64,000 bases of DNA from Nonomuraea roseoviolacea subsp. carminata. GTDB taxonomy: Bacteria > Actinomycetota > Actinomycetes > Streptosporangiales > Streptosporangiaceae. Below, in pieces: positions 56,946 to 64,000 of the stretch (within the stretch, counting starts at the first letter, position 1; the number at the start of each line of letters is the position of its first letter). The notes below the pieces were generated by a model, which worked only from the letters and a program-made list of their open reading frames with translations, had not been told where the DNA came from and made no database searches. Position numbers and translations under genes: made by a program. The stretch lies in contig NZ_JAMZEC010000001.1 of the NCBI RefSeq assembly GCF_024172185.1, positions 9,647,001 to 9,711,000 on the forward strand, given 5' to 3'.

Positions 56946-58471
56946 GCGCGCGGACGTACGCCAACCCGGTCATCCCGGGCTTCCATCCCGACCCCAGCGT
57001 GTGCCGCGTCGGCGACGACTACTACCTGGTGTGCTCCAGCTTCGAGTACTTCCCCGGCGTGCCGATCCTCCACAGCCGCGACCTCGTGCACTGGCGTCAG
57101 ATCGGCAACGTGCTGGACCGGCCGGGACAACTCGACCTGCCGCCCGGAAGCCTGGCCTCCGGCGGCGTCTACGCGCCCACCCTTCGCCATCACGACGGTC
57201 TCTTCTACCTGATCACGACCAACGTGAGCGGCCGGGGCACCTTCCTGGTGACGGCCGAGCGCCCCGAGGGCCCCTGGTCGGACCCGGTGTGGCTGGACGT
57301 GCCCGGCATCGACCCCGACCTGGCCTGGGACGACGACGGCGCGTGCTGGTGCGCCACCTCGGGCAACCACGTGACCCGGATCGAGCCGCTGACCGGCGAG
57401 ATCCTGGAAGGGCCGCTGCCGATCTGGTCGGGCACCGGCGGCAAGTACCCCGAGGCGCCGCACCTTCATCACGTCGGCGACCGGTGGTACCTGCTGATGT
57501 CGGAAGGCGGCACGGAACGCGGGCACGCCGTCTCCGTCGCCCGCTCCCGCTCGCCTCGCGGCCCGTTCGAGCCGGCCCCGGCCAACCCGATCCTGACCCA
57601 CCGCGGCACCGACCGGCCGATCCAGAGCACCGGCCACGCCGACCTGGTGTCCGCGCCCGACGGCACCTGGTGGATGGTCCTGCTCGGCGTGCGCCCGCGC
57701 GGCTACACGCCCGAGTTCCAGGTCCTCGGCCGCGAGACGTTCCTCGCCCCGGTCACCTGGGCGGACGGCTGGCCGCTGGTCGGCCCCGTCGAGGAGCGCC
57801 ATCCCGCCCCGGCCGCCTGGCAACCCCTCCCCCCGCCGCCGGCGCGGGACGACTTCGACGCGCCCCGCCTCGCGCCGTCCTGGATCTCCCCGCGCGCCCG
57901 CCCGGACGCCTCGTGGTCGCTGAGCGACCGGCCGGGATGGCTCGTCCTCCACGCCACGGGCCCGACGCTCGACCGGCCGGGCCACACCTTCGTCGGCCGG
58001 CGCCAGCAGCACCACGACTGCCGCTTCCGCGCGCGCCTCGACCCCGCGGCGGCCCGGGCCGGGCTGTCCCTGCGGATGGACGAGGCCCACCACTACGACC
58101 TGGAGGTGGACGACGGGCAGGCGTCGGTGATCGCCAGGATCGGCCCGCTGCGCCAGGTCGTCGCCCGGCAGGCGGTCCCGCCCGGCCCGCTCACCCTCGT
58201 CATCGACGTCCGCGCGACCGGCGTGCTGCCGCCGTCCGTCACCGGCGCCGGGCAGGTGGACGACCGGCCGCTGGGCGTGGGGGCCCACGGGCCGGACACG
58301 ATCGCCTTCTCGGTGGAGGCCGGAGGCGCGCCGGTGCCGCTGGCCGAGTTGGACGGGCGCTACCTGTCGACGGAGGTCGCCACCGGTTTCACCGGTCGCG
58401 TCGCCGGCATGTACGTCACCCGGGGCAGCGCGGCCTTCGACTGGTTCGACTACGAGGGCGCGGACGCCTGA
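56942..58471 (+). CDS. GH43 beta-xylosidase/arabinofuranosidase
   Basis: 509 residues. The five-bladed propeller starts NPVIPGFHPDPSVCRVGDDYYLVCSSFEYFPGVPILHSRDLVHW (catalytic base Asp in FHPDPSV), with the pKa-modulating Asp in GIDPDLAWDDDG and the acid Glu in KYPEAPHLHHVGDRWYLL. The C-terminal DUF1349-like beta-sandwich (from about residue 310) is that of GH43_11 enzymes. Cytoplasmic. Overlaps GH3 by 4 bp (ATGA). Together they degrade (arabino)xylo-oligosaccharides. Confidence 0.93.
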   Translation: MSARTYANPVIPGFHPDPSVCRVGDDYYLVCSSFEYFPGVPILHSRDLVHWRQIGNVLDRPGQLDLPPGSLASGGVYAPTLRHHDGLFYLITTNVSGRGTFLVTAERPEGPWSDPVWLDVPGIDPDLAWDDDGACWCATSGNHVTRIEPLTGEILEGPLPIWSGTGGKYPEAPHLHHVGDRWYLLMSEGGTERGHAVSVARSRSPRGPFEPAPANPILTHRGTDRPIQSTGHADLVSAPDGTWWMVLLGVRPRGYTPEFQVLGRETFLAPVTWADGWPLVGPVEERHPAPAAWQPLPPPPARDDFDAPRLAPSWISPRARPDASWSLSDRPGWLVLHATGPTLDRPGHTFVGRRQQHHDCRFRARLDPAAARAGLSLRMDEAHHYDLEVDDGQASVIARIGPLRQVVARQAVPPGPLTLVIDVRATGVLPPSVTGAGQVDDRPLGVGAHGPDTIAFSVEAGGAPVPLAELDGRYLSTEVATGFTGRVAGMYVTRGSAAFDWFDYEGADA

Positions 58472-58490
58472 TGCCGCATCGACGGCCACC

Positions 58491-58844
58491 TCACCAGCCG
58501 AGCCGGTCGCCGAGCCGCAACCGCAGCCACAGCCACAGCCACAGCCACAGCCACAGCACCAGACGCTCGTCCGGGTCGGACAGGTCGAACCCGAAGATCT
58601 CCTGGGCGCGGGCGAGCCGGTACCGGACCGTGTTCGGGTGCACGGACAGCCGAAGGGAGGCGGCCGCGACGTCACTGTTGGCGTCCAGGTAGGCGAGGAT
58701 GGTGGGCGCGTAGAGGGTGCCGTGCTCGACGTCGTGGGCGCGCGCCGCCGGCCCGAGCCTGCGGGGCGGCGCCTCGTGCGCGACCAGGATCCGGGCCGGC
58801 GCGCACAGCGTCGCGGTCGCCCACACCTCGTCGATCGTGGCCAC
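58491..58844 (-). pseudogene. PucR-type regulator fragment with repeat-expanded C-terminus
   Basis: Only the last 110-120 residues of a PucR protein remain: VEHGTLYAPTILAYLDANSDVAAASLRLSVHPNTVRYRLARAQEIFGFDLSDPDERLVLWL, i.e. the HTH_30 domain. An in-frame TGA lies about 15 codons before the first GTG, and no N-terminal domain is found upstream. The C-terminus continues as alternating Leu-Trp then Leu-Arg dipeptides encoded by a hexanucleotide repeat. Convergent with GH43. Probably non-functional. Confidence 0.65.
58524..58556. repeat. Hexanucleotide repeat (CAGCCA)5.5
   Basis: Five and a half perfect CAGCCA units, flanked by near-copies (CAACCG upstream, CACCAG downstream). On the minus strand it encodes (Leu-Trp)n at the C-terminus of the PucR fragment. 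Units are multiples of three, so slippage changes length but not frame. Confidence 0.9.
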
Positions 58845-58871
58845 CTGGAGCGGCTCCGGATCACCCGGCCG

Positions 58872-58965
58872 AGATCAGCGCGGGTCGCACGGAGCGGCGA
58901 TCACCGTGACGTGCATGTCCGTGCCGTCCAGGCGCGCGTCTTGGGAGTTCGTCACGCCGTGGCCG
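58872..58965 (-). pseudogene. Unidentified coding remnant upstream of PucR fragment
   Basis: On the minus strand, GHGVTNSQDARLDGTDMHV then TVIAAPCDPR and a TGA are read with nearly all third positions G or C, as in neighbouring genes. No start or family is recognisable. It may be the tail of a deleted gene. It sits between the MFS 3' end (59002) and the PucR fragment; the rest of that 157-bp gap shows nothing. Confidence 0.3.
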
Positions 58966-59001
58966 CCGTCCGGGCGGTGGCACGCCGCGGGGCCGGCGTC
59001 A

Positions 59002-60339
59002 TCAGAGCCTCTCCCTGGAGGGCGACGTACTCGGCCTGGGCCTGCCCGACGCCTCAGGGGCGCCGCCCGTGGCCCGCCCTGTGCCCGCGGCGTCGACGGC
59101 TCTGAGCGCGGGCCAGGCCAGCAGCGCCAGGGCCGCGGCAAGTGCCGCCACGGCCAGCATGGCGCCCGGCAGCCCTGCCGCCTGCGCCCAGTGCCCCACG
59201 TACACCGGCCCGGCGAGGAAGCCGAGATAGGCCGAGGTGGACACGACGGAGGTGGCGGCGCCGCGGGCGGCGGCGGGGACGTTGGCGGTGGCCAGCCCGA
59301 GCACGGTCGGGAAGAGCACAGCGGTGCCGGCGGCGGCCAGGGCCAGCCCGAGCAGCGCCAAGGGGAGAGACGAGGCGAGGGCCAGCAGGGACGTCGCCGC
59401 CGCGGCGAGCGCCGCGCCGGCGGTGAGGACGAGCCAGGCCCGACGGGTCCTCACCGCGCCGATCGCGAAGCGGGTGAGCGCGACGGAGAGCGCGAAGACC
59501 GCGGGCCCGGCGCCGACCAGCGCGGGTCCGGCGTGCACGGTGTCGGCGAGGTAGACGGCGCTCCAGCTCTGGTGCGCGTTCTCCACGGCGAACCCGAGCG
59601 CGCCCAGCCCGCCCGCGACGAGCAGGAGCGGCAGATGGGCGCGCAGACCCGGCCGGCCGGGCGCGGCTGAGGCGCGGGCGCGCTGGCGGCGGCCGGAATC
59701 GGCCCGCGTGCGATCGCCGGCGCCGATGTCGGCGCTCCCCGTGGCGTCGGCGGAGCCTGCGGTGCCGTTGGTGGCGCGCACGGTGGCGTTGGCGGAGCCC
59801 GCGATGGCGGCGCTCACGGTGGCCGCGGCGAGCGCGACCAGCAGGTACGGCACGACCACGGGCAGGCCGACGGCGTTCAGCAGCCCGGTGAGGAGGCTCG
59901 CCACGACCACGGCCACGGAGAAGAACCCGTGCGCCCGGGTGATGACCGGACGGCCGGTGGCCCGCTCGGCGGAGCCGGCCGCCGCGTTGATCGTCACGTC
60001 CGCGGCCCCCGACGCCGCGCCGAGAACCGCCAGCCCCACGCACAGGGCAGGCAGGTCGCGGGCGGTCACGGCCACGGCGACCCCGGCGAGGCCGAGCGCC
60101 GTGAGGGTGATCGCCGTGGCGCGCCGCCCCCACCGGTCCACGGCCCGGCCCGCGAGCGGCATGGCGGGCAGCGCCCCCGCGGCGATGAACAGCAGCGCCG
60201 TCCCGAGCTGGCCGTCGGTGAGCCCGGCCTGGGCGCGGATGACGGGGACGGACGCCCCCCACACGCCCCAGAACGCACCGAAGACCAGGAATCCGGCATA
60301 CGGCACCCAAGCCCGGATGTGATCGTGATCGAGGCCCAT
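59002..60339 (-). CDS. MFS transporter
   Basis: 445 residues. Twelve hydrophobic segments with motif A (PLAGRAVDRWGRRATAITL) and TM1 VPYAGFLVFGAFWGVWGASVPVIRAQAG, a group often paired with LacI/GntR regulators (YbjJ-like). A Ser/Thr/Ala-rich cytoplasmic loop of about 50 residues (ATVRATNGTAGSADATGSADIG) separates the two halves, longer than usual. Its ATG is 1 bp from the first LacI-type operator, so the mRNA is leaderless or the start is a little downstream. Confidence 0.85.
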   Translation of the reverse strand: MGLDHDHIRAWVPYAGFLVFGAFWGVWGASVPVIRAQAGLTDGQLGTALLFIAAGALPAMPLAGRAVDRWGRRATAITLTALGLAGVAVAVTARDLPALCVGLAVLGAASGAADVTINAAAGSAERATGRPVITRAHGFFSVAVVVASLLTGLLNAVGLPVVVPYLLVALAAATVSAAIAGSANATVRATNGTAGSADATGSADIGAGDRTRADSGRRQRARASAAPGRPGLRAHLPLLLVAGGLGALGFAVENAHQSWSAVYLADTVHAGPALVGAGPAVFALSVALTRFAIGAVRTRRAWLVLTAGAALAAAATSLLALASSLPLALLGLALAAAGTAVLFPTVLGLATANVPAAARGAATSVVSTSAYLGFLAGPVYVGHWAQAAGLPGAMLAVAALAAALALLAWPALRAVDAAGTGRATGGAPEASGRPRPSTSPSRERL

Positions 60340-60340
60340 T

Positions 60341-60375
60341 TGTGTAACGATACACAGACCGTGTAACGATACACA
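60341..60375. promoter_or_regulatory. Double LacI operator between MFS and LacI genes
   Basis: TGTGTAACGATACACA (60341-60356) and GTGTAACGATACACA (60361-60375) are two copies 19 bp apart with arms GTGTA/TACAC around ACGA. Identical core copies, about two helical turns apart, suggest cooperative binding by two dimers. Confidence 0.78.
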
Positions 60376-60389
60376 AGATAGGGTGAGGC

Positions 60390-61445
60390 ATGGCCAAAGA
60401 CCCCTCTCGGCCCCGGCCGACCATGGCCGAGGTGGCGCGCGCGGCGAAGGTCTCGGTGATGACCGTCTCCTACACCTACGCCCAGCCCGATCGCGTCTCC
60501 GAACGCACCCGGGCCAGGGTCCGCGAGGCCGCCGCCCGGCTGGGATACCCCGGCCCTCATCCGGGGGCCCGCTCGCTGCGCCGGGGACGGGCCGGCAGCC
60601 TCGGGGTGGTGCTCGGCGAGCACCTGACCTACGCCTTCGAGGACCCCCAGGCCACCCGGTTCCTGGCGGGCGTCGCCGAGGTCTGCGCCGGTCACGGCCT
60701 GGGGCTCACGATCCTGCCCATCACCGGGGCGCCGTCCGACGCCGATCGGGTCGCCGAGGCCGCGGTGGACGGTTTCGTCGTGTGGACGACCAGCGACGAC
60801 GACCCCGTGCTGTCGGCGGTGGCCGCCACCGGTCTCCCCGCCGTCGTGCACGGCGGTCCGCATCGCCCGAACGTGCCGTTCGTGGCCATCGACGACAGGG
60901 CGGCGGCGCGCGCCGTCGCCGCCGAGGCCCTCGCCGGCGCCCGGCGGCCGATGGTGCTCAGCTTCCCGCTCGATCGCGCTCGGACGCCCGGGGTCCGCAA
61001 CGGGCCGGATCCCGCCGAGGCCACCTTCCGCGTGACCCGGGAGCGCCTGCGCGGAGTCCGTGACGCCTGGGAGGCGGCCGGCGGCCGTTGGCCGCAGGTG
61101 CGGGTCGCGGTCTGCGCCCGCAACAGCGCGGGCGAGGCGGACTCTCTGGCCACGGCGTTCCTCGCCGGGCCGGACGCTCCGGACGCGGTCATGGCGATGA
61201 GCGACGAGCTCGCCCTGGGCCTGATGCGGGCGGCCGCCCGTGCCGGTCTCGCCGTCCCCGGCGACCTGGCCGTCACCGGCTGGGACGACACCGACGCGGC
61301 GGCCGCCGCCGGGCTGACGACCGTCGCGCAGGACCTGCGCGCCCAGGGAGCGTGCTGCGCGCGCCTGGTCCTCGGCGAGGAGACGGCGGACGGGACCGGC
61401 CCGGTGGAGTGGCGTCTGGTCGTGCGCGACTCCACCCGGCGATGA
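60390..61445 (+). CDS. LacI-family repressor
   Basis: 351 residues. The HTH is TMAEVARAAKVSVMTVSYTYAQPDRVSERTRARVREAAARLGY with the hinge PHPGARSLRRGRAGSLGVVL. The usual VSxVLN is here VSYTYA, an atypical recognition helix end. A periplasmic-binding-protein-like sensor follows (DGFVVWTTSDDDPVL, AMSDELALGLMRAAARAGLAVPGDLAVTGWDDTDAAAAAGLTTV). Binds the double operator and controls itself and the MFS transporter. Confidence 0.88.
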   Translation: MAKDPSRPRPTMAEVARAAKVSVMTVSYTYAQPDRVSERTRARVREAAARLGYPGPHPGARSLRRGRAGSLGVVLGEHLTYAFEDPQATRFLAGVAEVCAGHGLGLTILPITGAPSDADRVAEAAVDGFVVWTTSDDDPVLSAVAATGLPAVVHGGPHRPNVPFVAIDDRAAARAVAAEALAGARRPMVLSFPLDRARTPGVRNGPDPAEATFRVTRERLRGVRDAWEAAGGRWPQVRVAVCARNSAGEADSLATAFLAGPDAPDAVMAMSDELALGLMRAAARAGLAVPGDLAVTGWDDTDAAAAAGLTTVAQDLRAQGACCARLVLGEETADGTGPVEWRLVVRDSTRR

Positions 61446-61480
61446 CCGCGGTCAGGCGCGCGCTCGGCGCGCCTCGAAAG

Positions 61481-61528
61481 GAACGCGCCTCGGAGAGAAC
61501 GCGCCTCGGGAAGAACGCGCCTCGGGAA
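61481..61528. repeat. Three 16-bp tandem repeats downstream of lacI
   Basis: GAACGCGCCTCGGAGA, then GAACGCGCCTCGGGAA twice, occupy the gap between the convergent lacI and the chimeric sugar-transferase gene. Possibly replication-slippage debris; no stem-loop terminator is visible. Confidence 0.8.
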
Positions 61529-61543
61529 GAAGGTGAGCCGAGG

Positions 61544-63463
61544 CTAGGAGATGCGCTGAACGTAGGTGGAGATGAACTCCCAGAGGATGGTGCGGTCCGA
61601 ACGCAGGCTCGCGTTCTTGTCATGCCAGATGCCCGTATGGCCGCGCTGAAGGTCGTACTCGACCGTCTTCGGCTTGAGACCGAGCTCGACGGTCTTGTTC
61701 GGGAACGGGCCGAACAGTCCCGGCTTTCCGGCCAGATCCGCTTCGTCCCACCGGGGGCCGAGAACGGGGCCGAGGGCCTCCATGGTCTCCTGCCTGGTGG
61801 CGGCCAGGAGCGGGCGGTCGTTGATGACCGACATGTTCCCCTTGTAGAGGACGTTGTAGGCGAGCTGGACGAACTCGTCGAGGCTGGTCTTCGCCCAAAG
61901 CCTGCCGACCCTCGTACGCCGCGAGTCCGAGCCGCCGAGGCTGCTGTCCTTGCCGTCGGTCCTGCTCATCGAACGGCCCTTGGCGAGGTCGAAGACGTGG
62001 CCGAACTGGCCGACCCGTTTCTGCAGGAAGAAGGGATTCCTTCTGTCCTCGGCGAACTTGGCGAGCGCGAAGGCGGTGACCGCGGGAGCGGTGACCAGGA
62101 GAATCCCGAACGCCCACTTGACGTCATGCCACCGCTTGGCCGGGCTCTGCTTCCAGGATCTGCCCGTCAGGCTCGCGTAGCCCGGGGCGGGCCAGGTCCG
62201 GGAGGCGAGGGCCGCGCCGGTGCTGAGAACGGCCATGCCGAACCCCATCTCGGCGGCGTGCCGCCAGTTCCAGCCGGCGCCGCCGGCCCACCCCGCGGTC
62301 GCCAGCACGGTCGTGCTCACCGCACCGCCCGCCAAAACCCGGGAGAACGCCCGTTCCCAGGTCGCTGACTCCATGGCCTCGGCCAGGCCGGTGAGCGCGG
62401 GCCCGCCTCGGCGCAGGAGCGCGGGCAGCGCGGCGTGCGCACCGGCCATCAGACCGCCGGCGAGCGCTCCGTGGTACAGATCCCGGGCCAGCAGCGTCGC
62501 GTCGACGTCGCCGGTGGTGAACGCCTGACCGATCGCGCTCAGTCCGCCGGAGAACATCGCACCCAGCGCGGCCTGCCGGATGACCAGCAGGATGATCCGC
62601 AGCGCCAGGCCCTCCACGCGGAGAAGCCTTCTCACCGCGACGTCGAGGAGCGGGCCGAGCCGGGGAGCCAGGAGCTTCGCGACGAGCATCAGCGTCAGCA
62701 CGAAGGCGGCGGAGACCACGAACCGCCATCTGGCCTTGACGATCGCGTCATGGGCGACCTCGCCGCAGTAGGCGAGATGCTCGCACCGCCGACGCAGGTC
62801 CGCCAGCGGCCCCTGGTCGCCGTGCACCGCCCGTGCGGCCCGTCCGAACGCGGCCGTGGTCGGCCCCCACCCGGCCCTGGTCACCCGCCCGGCCTGTCCG
62901 GCGATCTGCTCCTGGACGTCGCCGACCACGCGTCCCAGCGCCAGCGCGGCATCGCGCAGCCGCGTCACGCCGTCGAGATCGGCGTCCGGCCACGCGAAGC
63001 CGAAGCCCACGGACTCGAGGAACCAGATCGCCCGGCTCACGACGTCGGGCGGCGGCGTGGTCGTCGGCAGGCCGCCCGGGCCCGTCGCGGGCCGGTACTC
63101 CTCCGGATCCGTCAGCCACGTCGGGCGGACTCGCGGGTACGGGATCCCGGCGCTCGCCGCCTCGGCTTCGGCATAGGTGTCACCGGCGACGACCAGCCCG
63201 GCCGCCATCCGGCGCAGCAGGTTCACCGCCACGACCAGATCGGCCAGCAGGTCATCACGTATCAGGGCGAAGCCGGGCATGCCCGCGTCAGGCCGGCCCT
63301 CGAACAGCGCCCGGCCCAGGTCGTCCTGACCGAAGGGCCGCTCGTCCATCGCCCGGCAGAACGCGTCCACGGCCCGGGCCAGATCGTCAGCGGTCTCCCG
63401 GACGCCCTTCCCCGCGCTGACCCAGATCTCCGGAGTGAAGTCCACTACCCCAGCAGGGGACAT
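61544..63463 (-). CDS. Chimeric ESX/CpnT-like protein with C-terminal phosphoglycosyl transferase domain
   Basis: 639 residues. Residues 5-105 look like an EspC/WXG100-type helical hairpin (AGKGVRETADDLARAVDAF, DDLGRALFEG, AAGLVVAGDTYAEAEAAS). Residues 135-240 match the CpnT-like N-terminal helical domain (FAWPDADLDGVTRLRDAALALG, AGWGPTTAAFGRA). Residues 245-420 are hydrophobic/Gly-Ala-rich segments like those before polymorphic-toxin tips (GALGAMFSGGLSAIGQAF..., LYHGALAGGLMAGAHAAL). Residues 447-639 are a bacterial sugar transferase (PF02397-like): re-entrant helix FGILLVTAPAVTAFALAKF, FFLQKRVGQFGHVFDLAKGRSM, catalytic Asp529-Glu530 in AKTSLDEFVQL, NVLYKGNMSVINDRPLL, GKPGLFGPF and a final DRTILWEF helix. 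No ESX machinery, EsxA/B or immunity candidate is adjacent. Domain calls are by motif only. Confidence 0.72.
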   Translation of the reverse strand: MSPAGVVDFTPEIWVSAGKGVRETADDLARAVDAFCRAMDERPFGQDDLGRALFEGRPDAGMPGFALIRDDLLADLVVAVNLLRRMAAGLVVAGDTYAEAEAASAGIPYPRVRPTWLTDPEEYRPATGPGGLPTTTPPPDVVSRAIWFLESVGFGFAWPDADLDGVTRLRDAALALGRVVGDVQEQIAGQAGRVTRAGWGPTTAAFGRAARAVHGDQGPLADLRRRCEHLAYCGEVAHDAIVKARWRFVVSAAFVLTLMLVAKLLAPRLGPLLDVAVRRLLRVEGLALRIILLVIRQAALGAMFSGGLSAIGQAFTTGDVDATLLARDLYHGALAGGLMAGAHAALPALLRRGGPALTGLAEAMESATWERAFSRVLAGGAVSTTVLATAGWAGGAGWNWRHAAEMGFGMAVLSTGAALASRTWPAPGYASLTGRSWKQSPAKRWHDVKWAFGILLVTAPAVTAFALAKFAEDRRNPFFLQKRVGQFGHVFDLAKGRSMSRTDGKDSSLGGSDSRRTRVGRLWAKTSLDEFVQLAYNVLYKGNMSVINDRPLLAATRQETMEALGPVLGPRWDEADLAGKPGLFGPFPNKTVELGLKPKTVEYDLQRGHTGIWHDKNASLRSDRTILWEFISTYVQRIS

Positions 63464-63778
63464 TTCGTCCGCGGCGATGTCTGCTCAACCCCATCATTCC
63501 CGGCCAACGCTCCCGCGACTCTAACGGATCAGCCGCCCCGGCCGACGCGGGTGTCCGCCGCTGCGCGAACCCGGCCATGACGGTGAGCGTGGCGCGGTCG
63601 CCCGGCCCCTCCGCTGCGACGTCCCCGAAGCCGAACAGCCGATGTTTTCCCTGGCAGTGGTTGTAGCGATGGGAACGCGGGCCGGAAAATCGCCTTGTGA
63701 CGTGACGTGACGTGATGTGACGCGTAAGCCGGGTGACCGCTTCGATGGTCGGGTGGGCCAGGACGGAAGGATCTGCGC
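63464..63778. other. Intergenic region with GTGAC repeats upstream of ferredoxin
   Basis: 315 bp between two divergent genes. It contains no convincing ORF. At 63697-63721 five 5-bp units occur in tandem (GTGAC x3, GTGAT, GTGAC), 57 bp upstream of the ferredoxin ATG. These could be direct-repeat regulator half-sites for a ferredoxin/oxygenase operon. Confidence 0.55.
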
Positions 63779-63997
63779 ATGCGTATCGTCGTGGACCTGA
63801 ACCGGTGCCAGGGATACGCGCAGTGCGTGTACCTGGCCCATGAAGTCTTCAAGCTCAACGGCACAGAGTCGCTCACCTACGACCCGAACCCCGACGACGC
63901 GCGGCGCCTGCAGGTCGAGCGGGCCGCCGCGGCCTGCCCGGTGCGAGCGATCATGATCGACCGACTGGACGGCGCGGAGCGGGGGGCGGCGTCATGA
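63779..63997 (+). CDS. 3Fe-4S ferredoxin (P450-type)
   Basis: 72 residues. The cluster motif is DLNRCQGYAQCVYLAHEVFKLNG with the distal Cys-Pro in RAAAACPVRAIMI, giving the C-x5-C...C-P pattern of actinobacterial P450 redox partners (the central CxxC Cys is replaced, as in 3Fe-4S types). Delivers electrons from a ferredoxin reductase to a P450 or related oxygenase. Its TGA overlaps an ATG at 63994, so the next gene, probably that oxygenase or reductase, is coupled. Confidence 0.9.
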   Translation: MRIVVDLNRCQGYAQCVYLAHEVFKLNGTESLTYDPNPDDARRLQVERAAAACPVRAIMIDRLDGAERGAAS

Positions 63998-64000
63998 CCC
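63994..64000 (+). CDS. Start of a downstream gene, cut by the window edge
   Basis: ATGACC at 63994 overlaps the ferredoxin stop (ATGA) in the usual translational-coupling arrangement. Only two codons are visible, so identity is unknown; a P450, reductase or oxygenase would fit the context. Confidence 0.4.

Noticed and set aside
61544..63463. Interpretation as an ordinary exopolysaccharide-initiating transferase
   Set aside because: The N-terminal 420 residues lack the usual CoA-binding-like domain and four-helix region of WbaP/WcaJ types and instead show ESX/CpnT-like features; no glycan genes are nearby. Kept as an alternative only.
1..64000. tRNA, rRNA, riboswitch, CRISPR and insertion-sequence signals
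   Set aside because: Scanned by eye for GTTCGA/T-loop cloverleafs, conserved riboswitch cores, spaced direct repeats and transposase motifs (DDE, terminal inverted repeats); none found. A covariance-model search would be decisive.

Overview
The window is very GC-rich DNA (about 72-74 % by eye) with GC-ending codons, many GTG starts and dense divergent regulator/target pairs. This points to a filamentous actinomycete. Families such as DUF6223, DUF2871, CGNR/ABATE regulators, HxlR and WYL regulators suggest Streptosporangiales (Nonomuraea/Actinomadura-like). That placement is inference. It looks like an ordinary chromosomal arm segment: I found no rRNA, tRNA, CRISPR array, transposase or prophage genes.

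Layout. 1-3.2 kb: a truncated His/Met-rich membrane protein, a DUF2871 protein, and an epoxide hydrolase divergent from a WYL regulator across a perfect palindrome. 3.2-9.5 kb: a compact minus-strand operon, HerA-like ATPase, SbcD (Mre11), SbcC (Rad50), NurA-like nuclease, which resembles the archaeal end-resection cassette. 9.7-13.7 kb: VOC protein, histidine phosphatase, and a two-domain PEP-utilising (Rph-like) enzyme divergent from two small DNA-binding proteins. 13.8-19.9 kb: a TetR unit with three matching operators that controls a saccharopine-dehydrogenase-like enzyme, an MFS pump, a flavoprotein and an AhpD-like protein. It is followed by a trmO gene broken by a 13-bp tandem duplication. 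19.9-28.8 kb: a two-component system, DUF6223 protein, ArsR/CDF metal efflux, MFS plus CGNR regulator, and a His-rich protein followed by a coupled PLP synthase/MFS pair. 28.9-36.1 kb: PucR with an alkylsulfatase-like hydrolase, DUF3159, ackA and pta (convergent), and a small Cys protein plus MerR behind a 19/20-bp-spaced promoter. 36.2-44.4 kb: TetR/P450 with paired operators, secreted M28 peptidase, HxlR/NIPSNAP, CopZ divergent from an FAD reductase with CsoR-type operators, and a zone of gene decay (head-to-head truncated CGNR and VOC genes, a ferredoxin tail). 44.4-52.5 kb: HspR-like/Hsp20, ECF sigma factor, RibD-like reductase, quinone reductase, secreted aminopeptidase, a second His-rich membrane protein, and the copper ATPase CopA. 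52.7-58.5 kb: a hemicellulose locus (GH54-CBM42, GH3, GH43) with LacI-type and GAAA-N-TTTC operators. 58.5-64 kb: a PucR fragment carrying a hexanucleotide repeat, an MFS/LacI pair, an unusual chimeric protein, and a P450-type ferredoxin at the edge.

The most novel item is the 639-residue protein at 61544-63463. It joins an ESX/WXG100-like and CpnT-like N-terminus and a toxin-style hydrophobic middle to a C-terminal phosphoglycosyl transferase (bacterial sugar transferase) domain. That is an effector-like architecture whose tip is a glycan-initiating enzyme.

All assignments come from reading motifs in the sequence. No database search was run.
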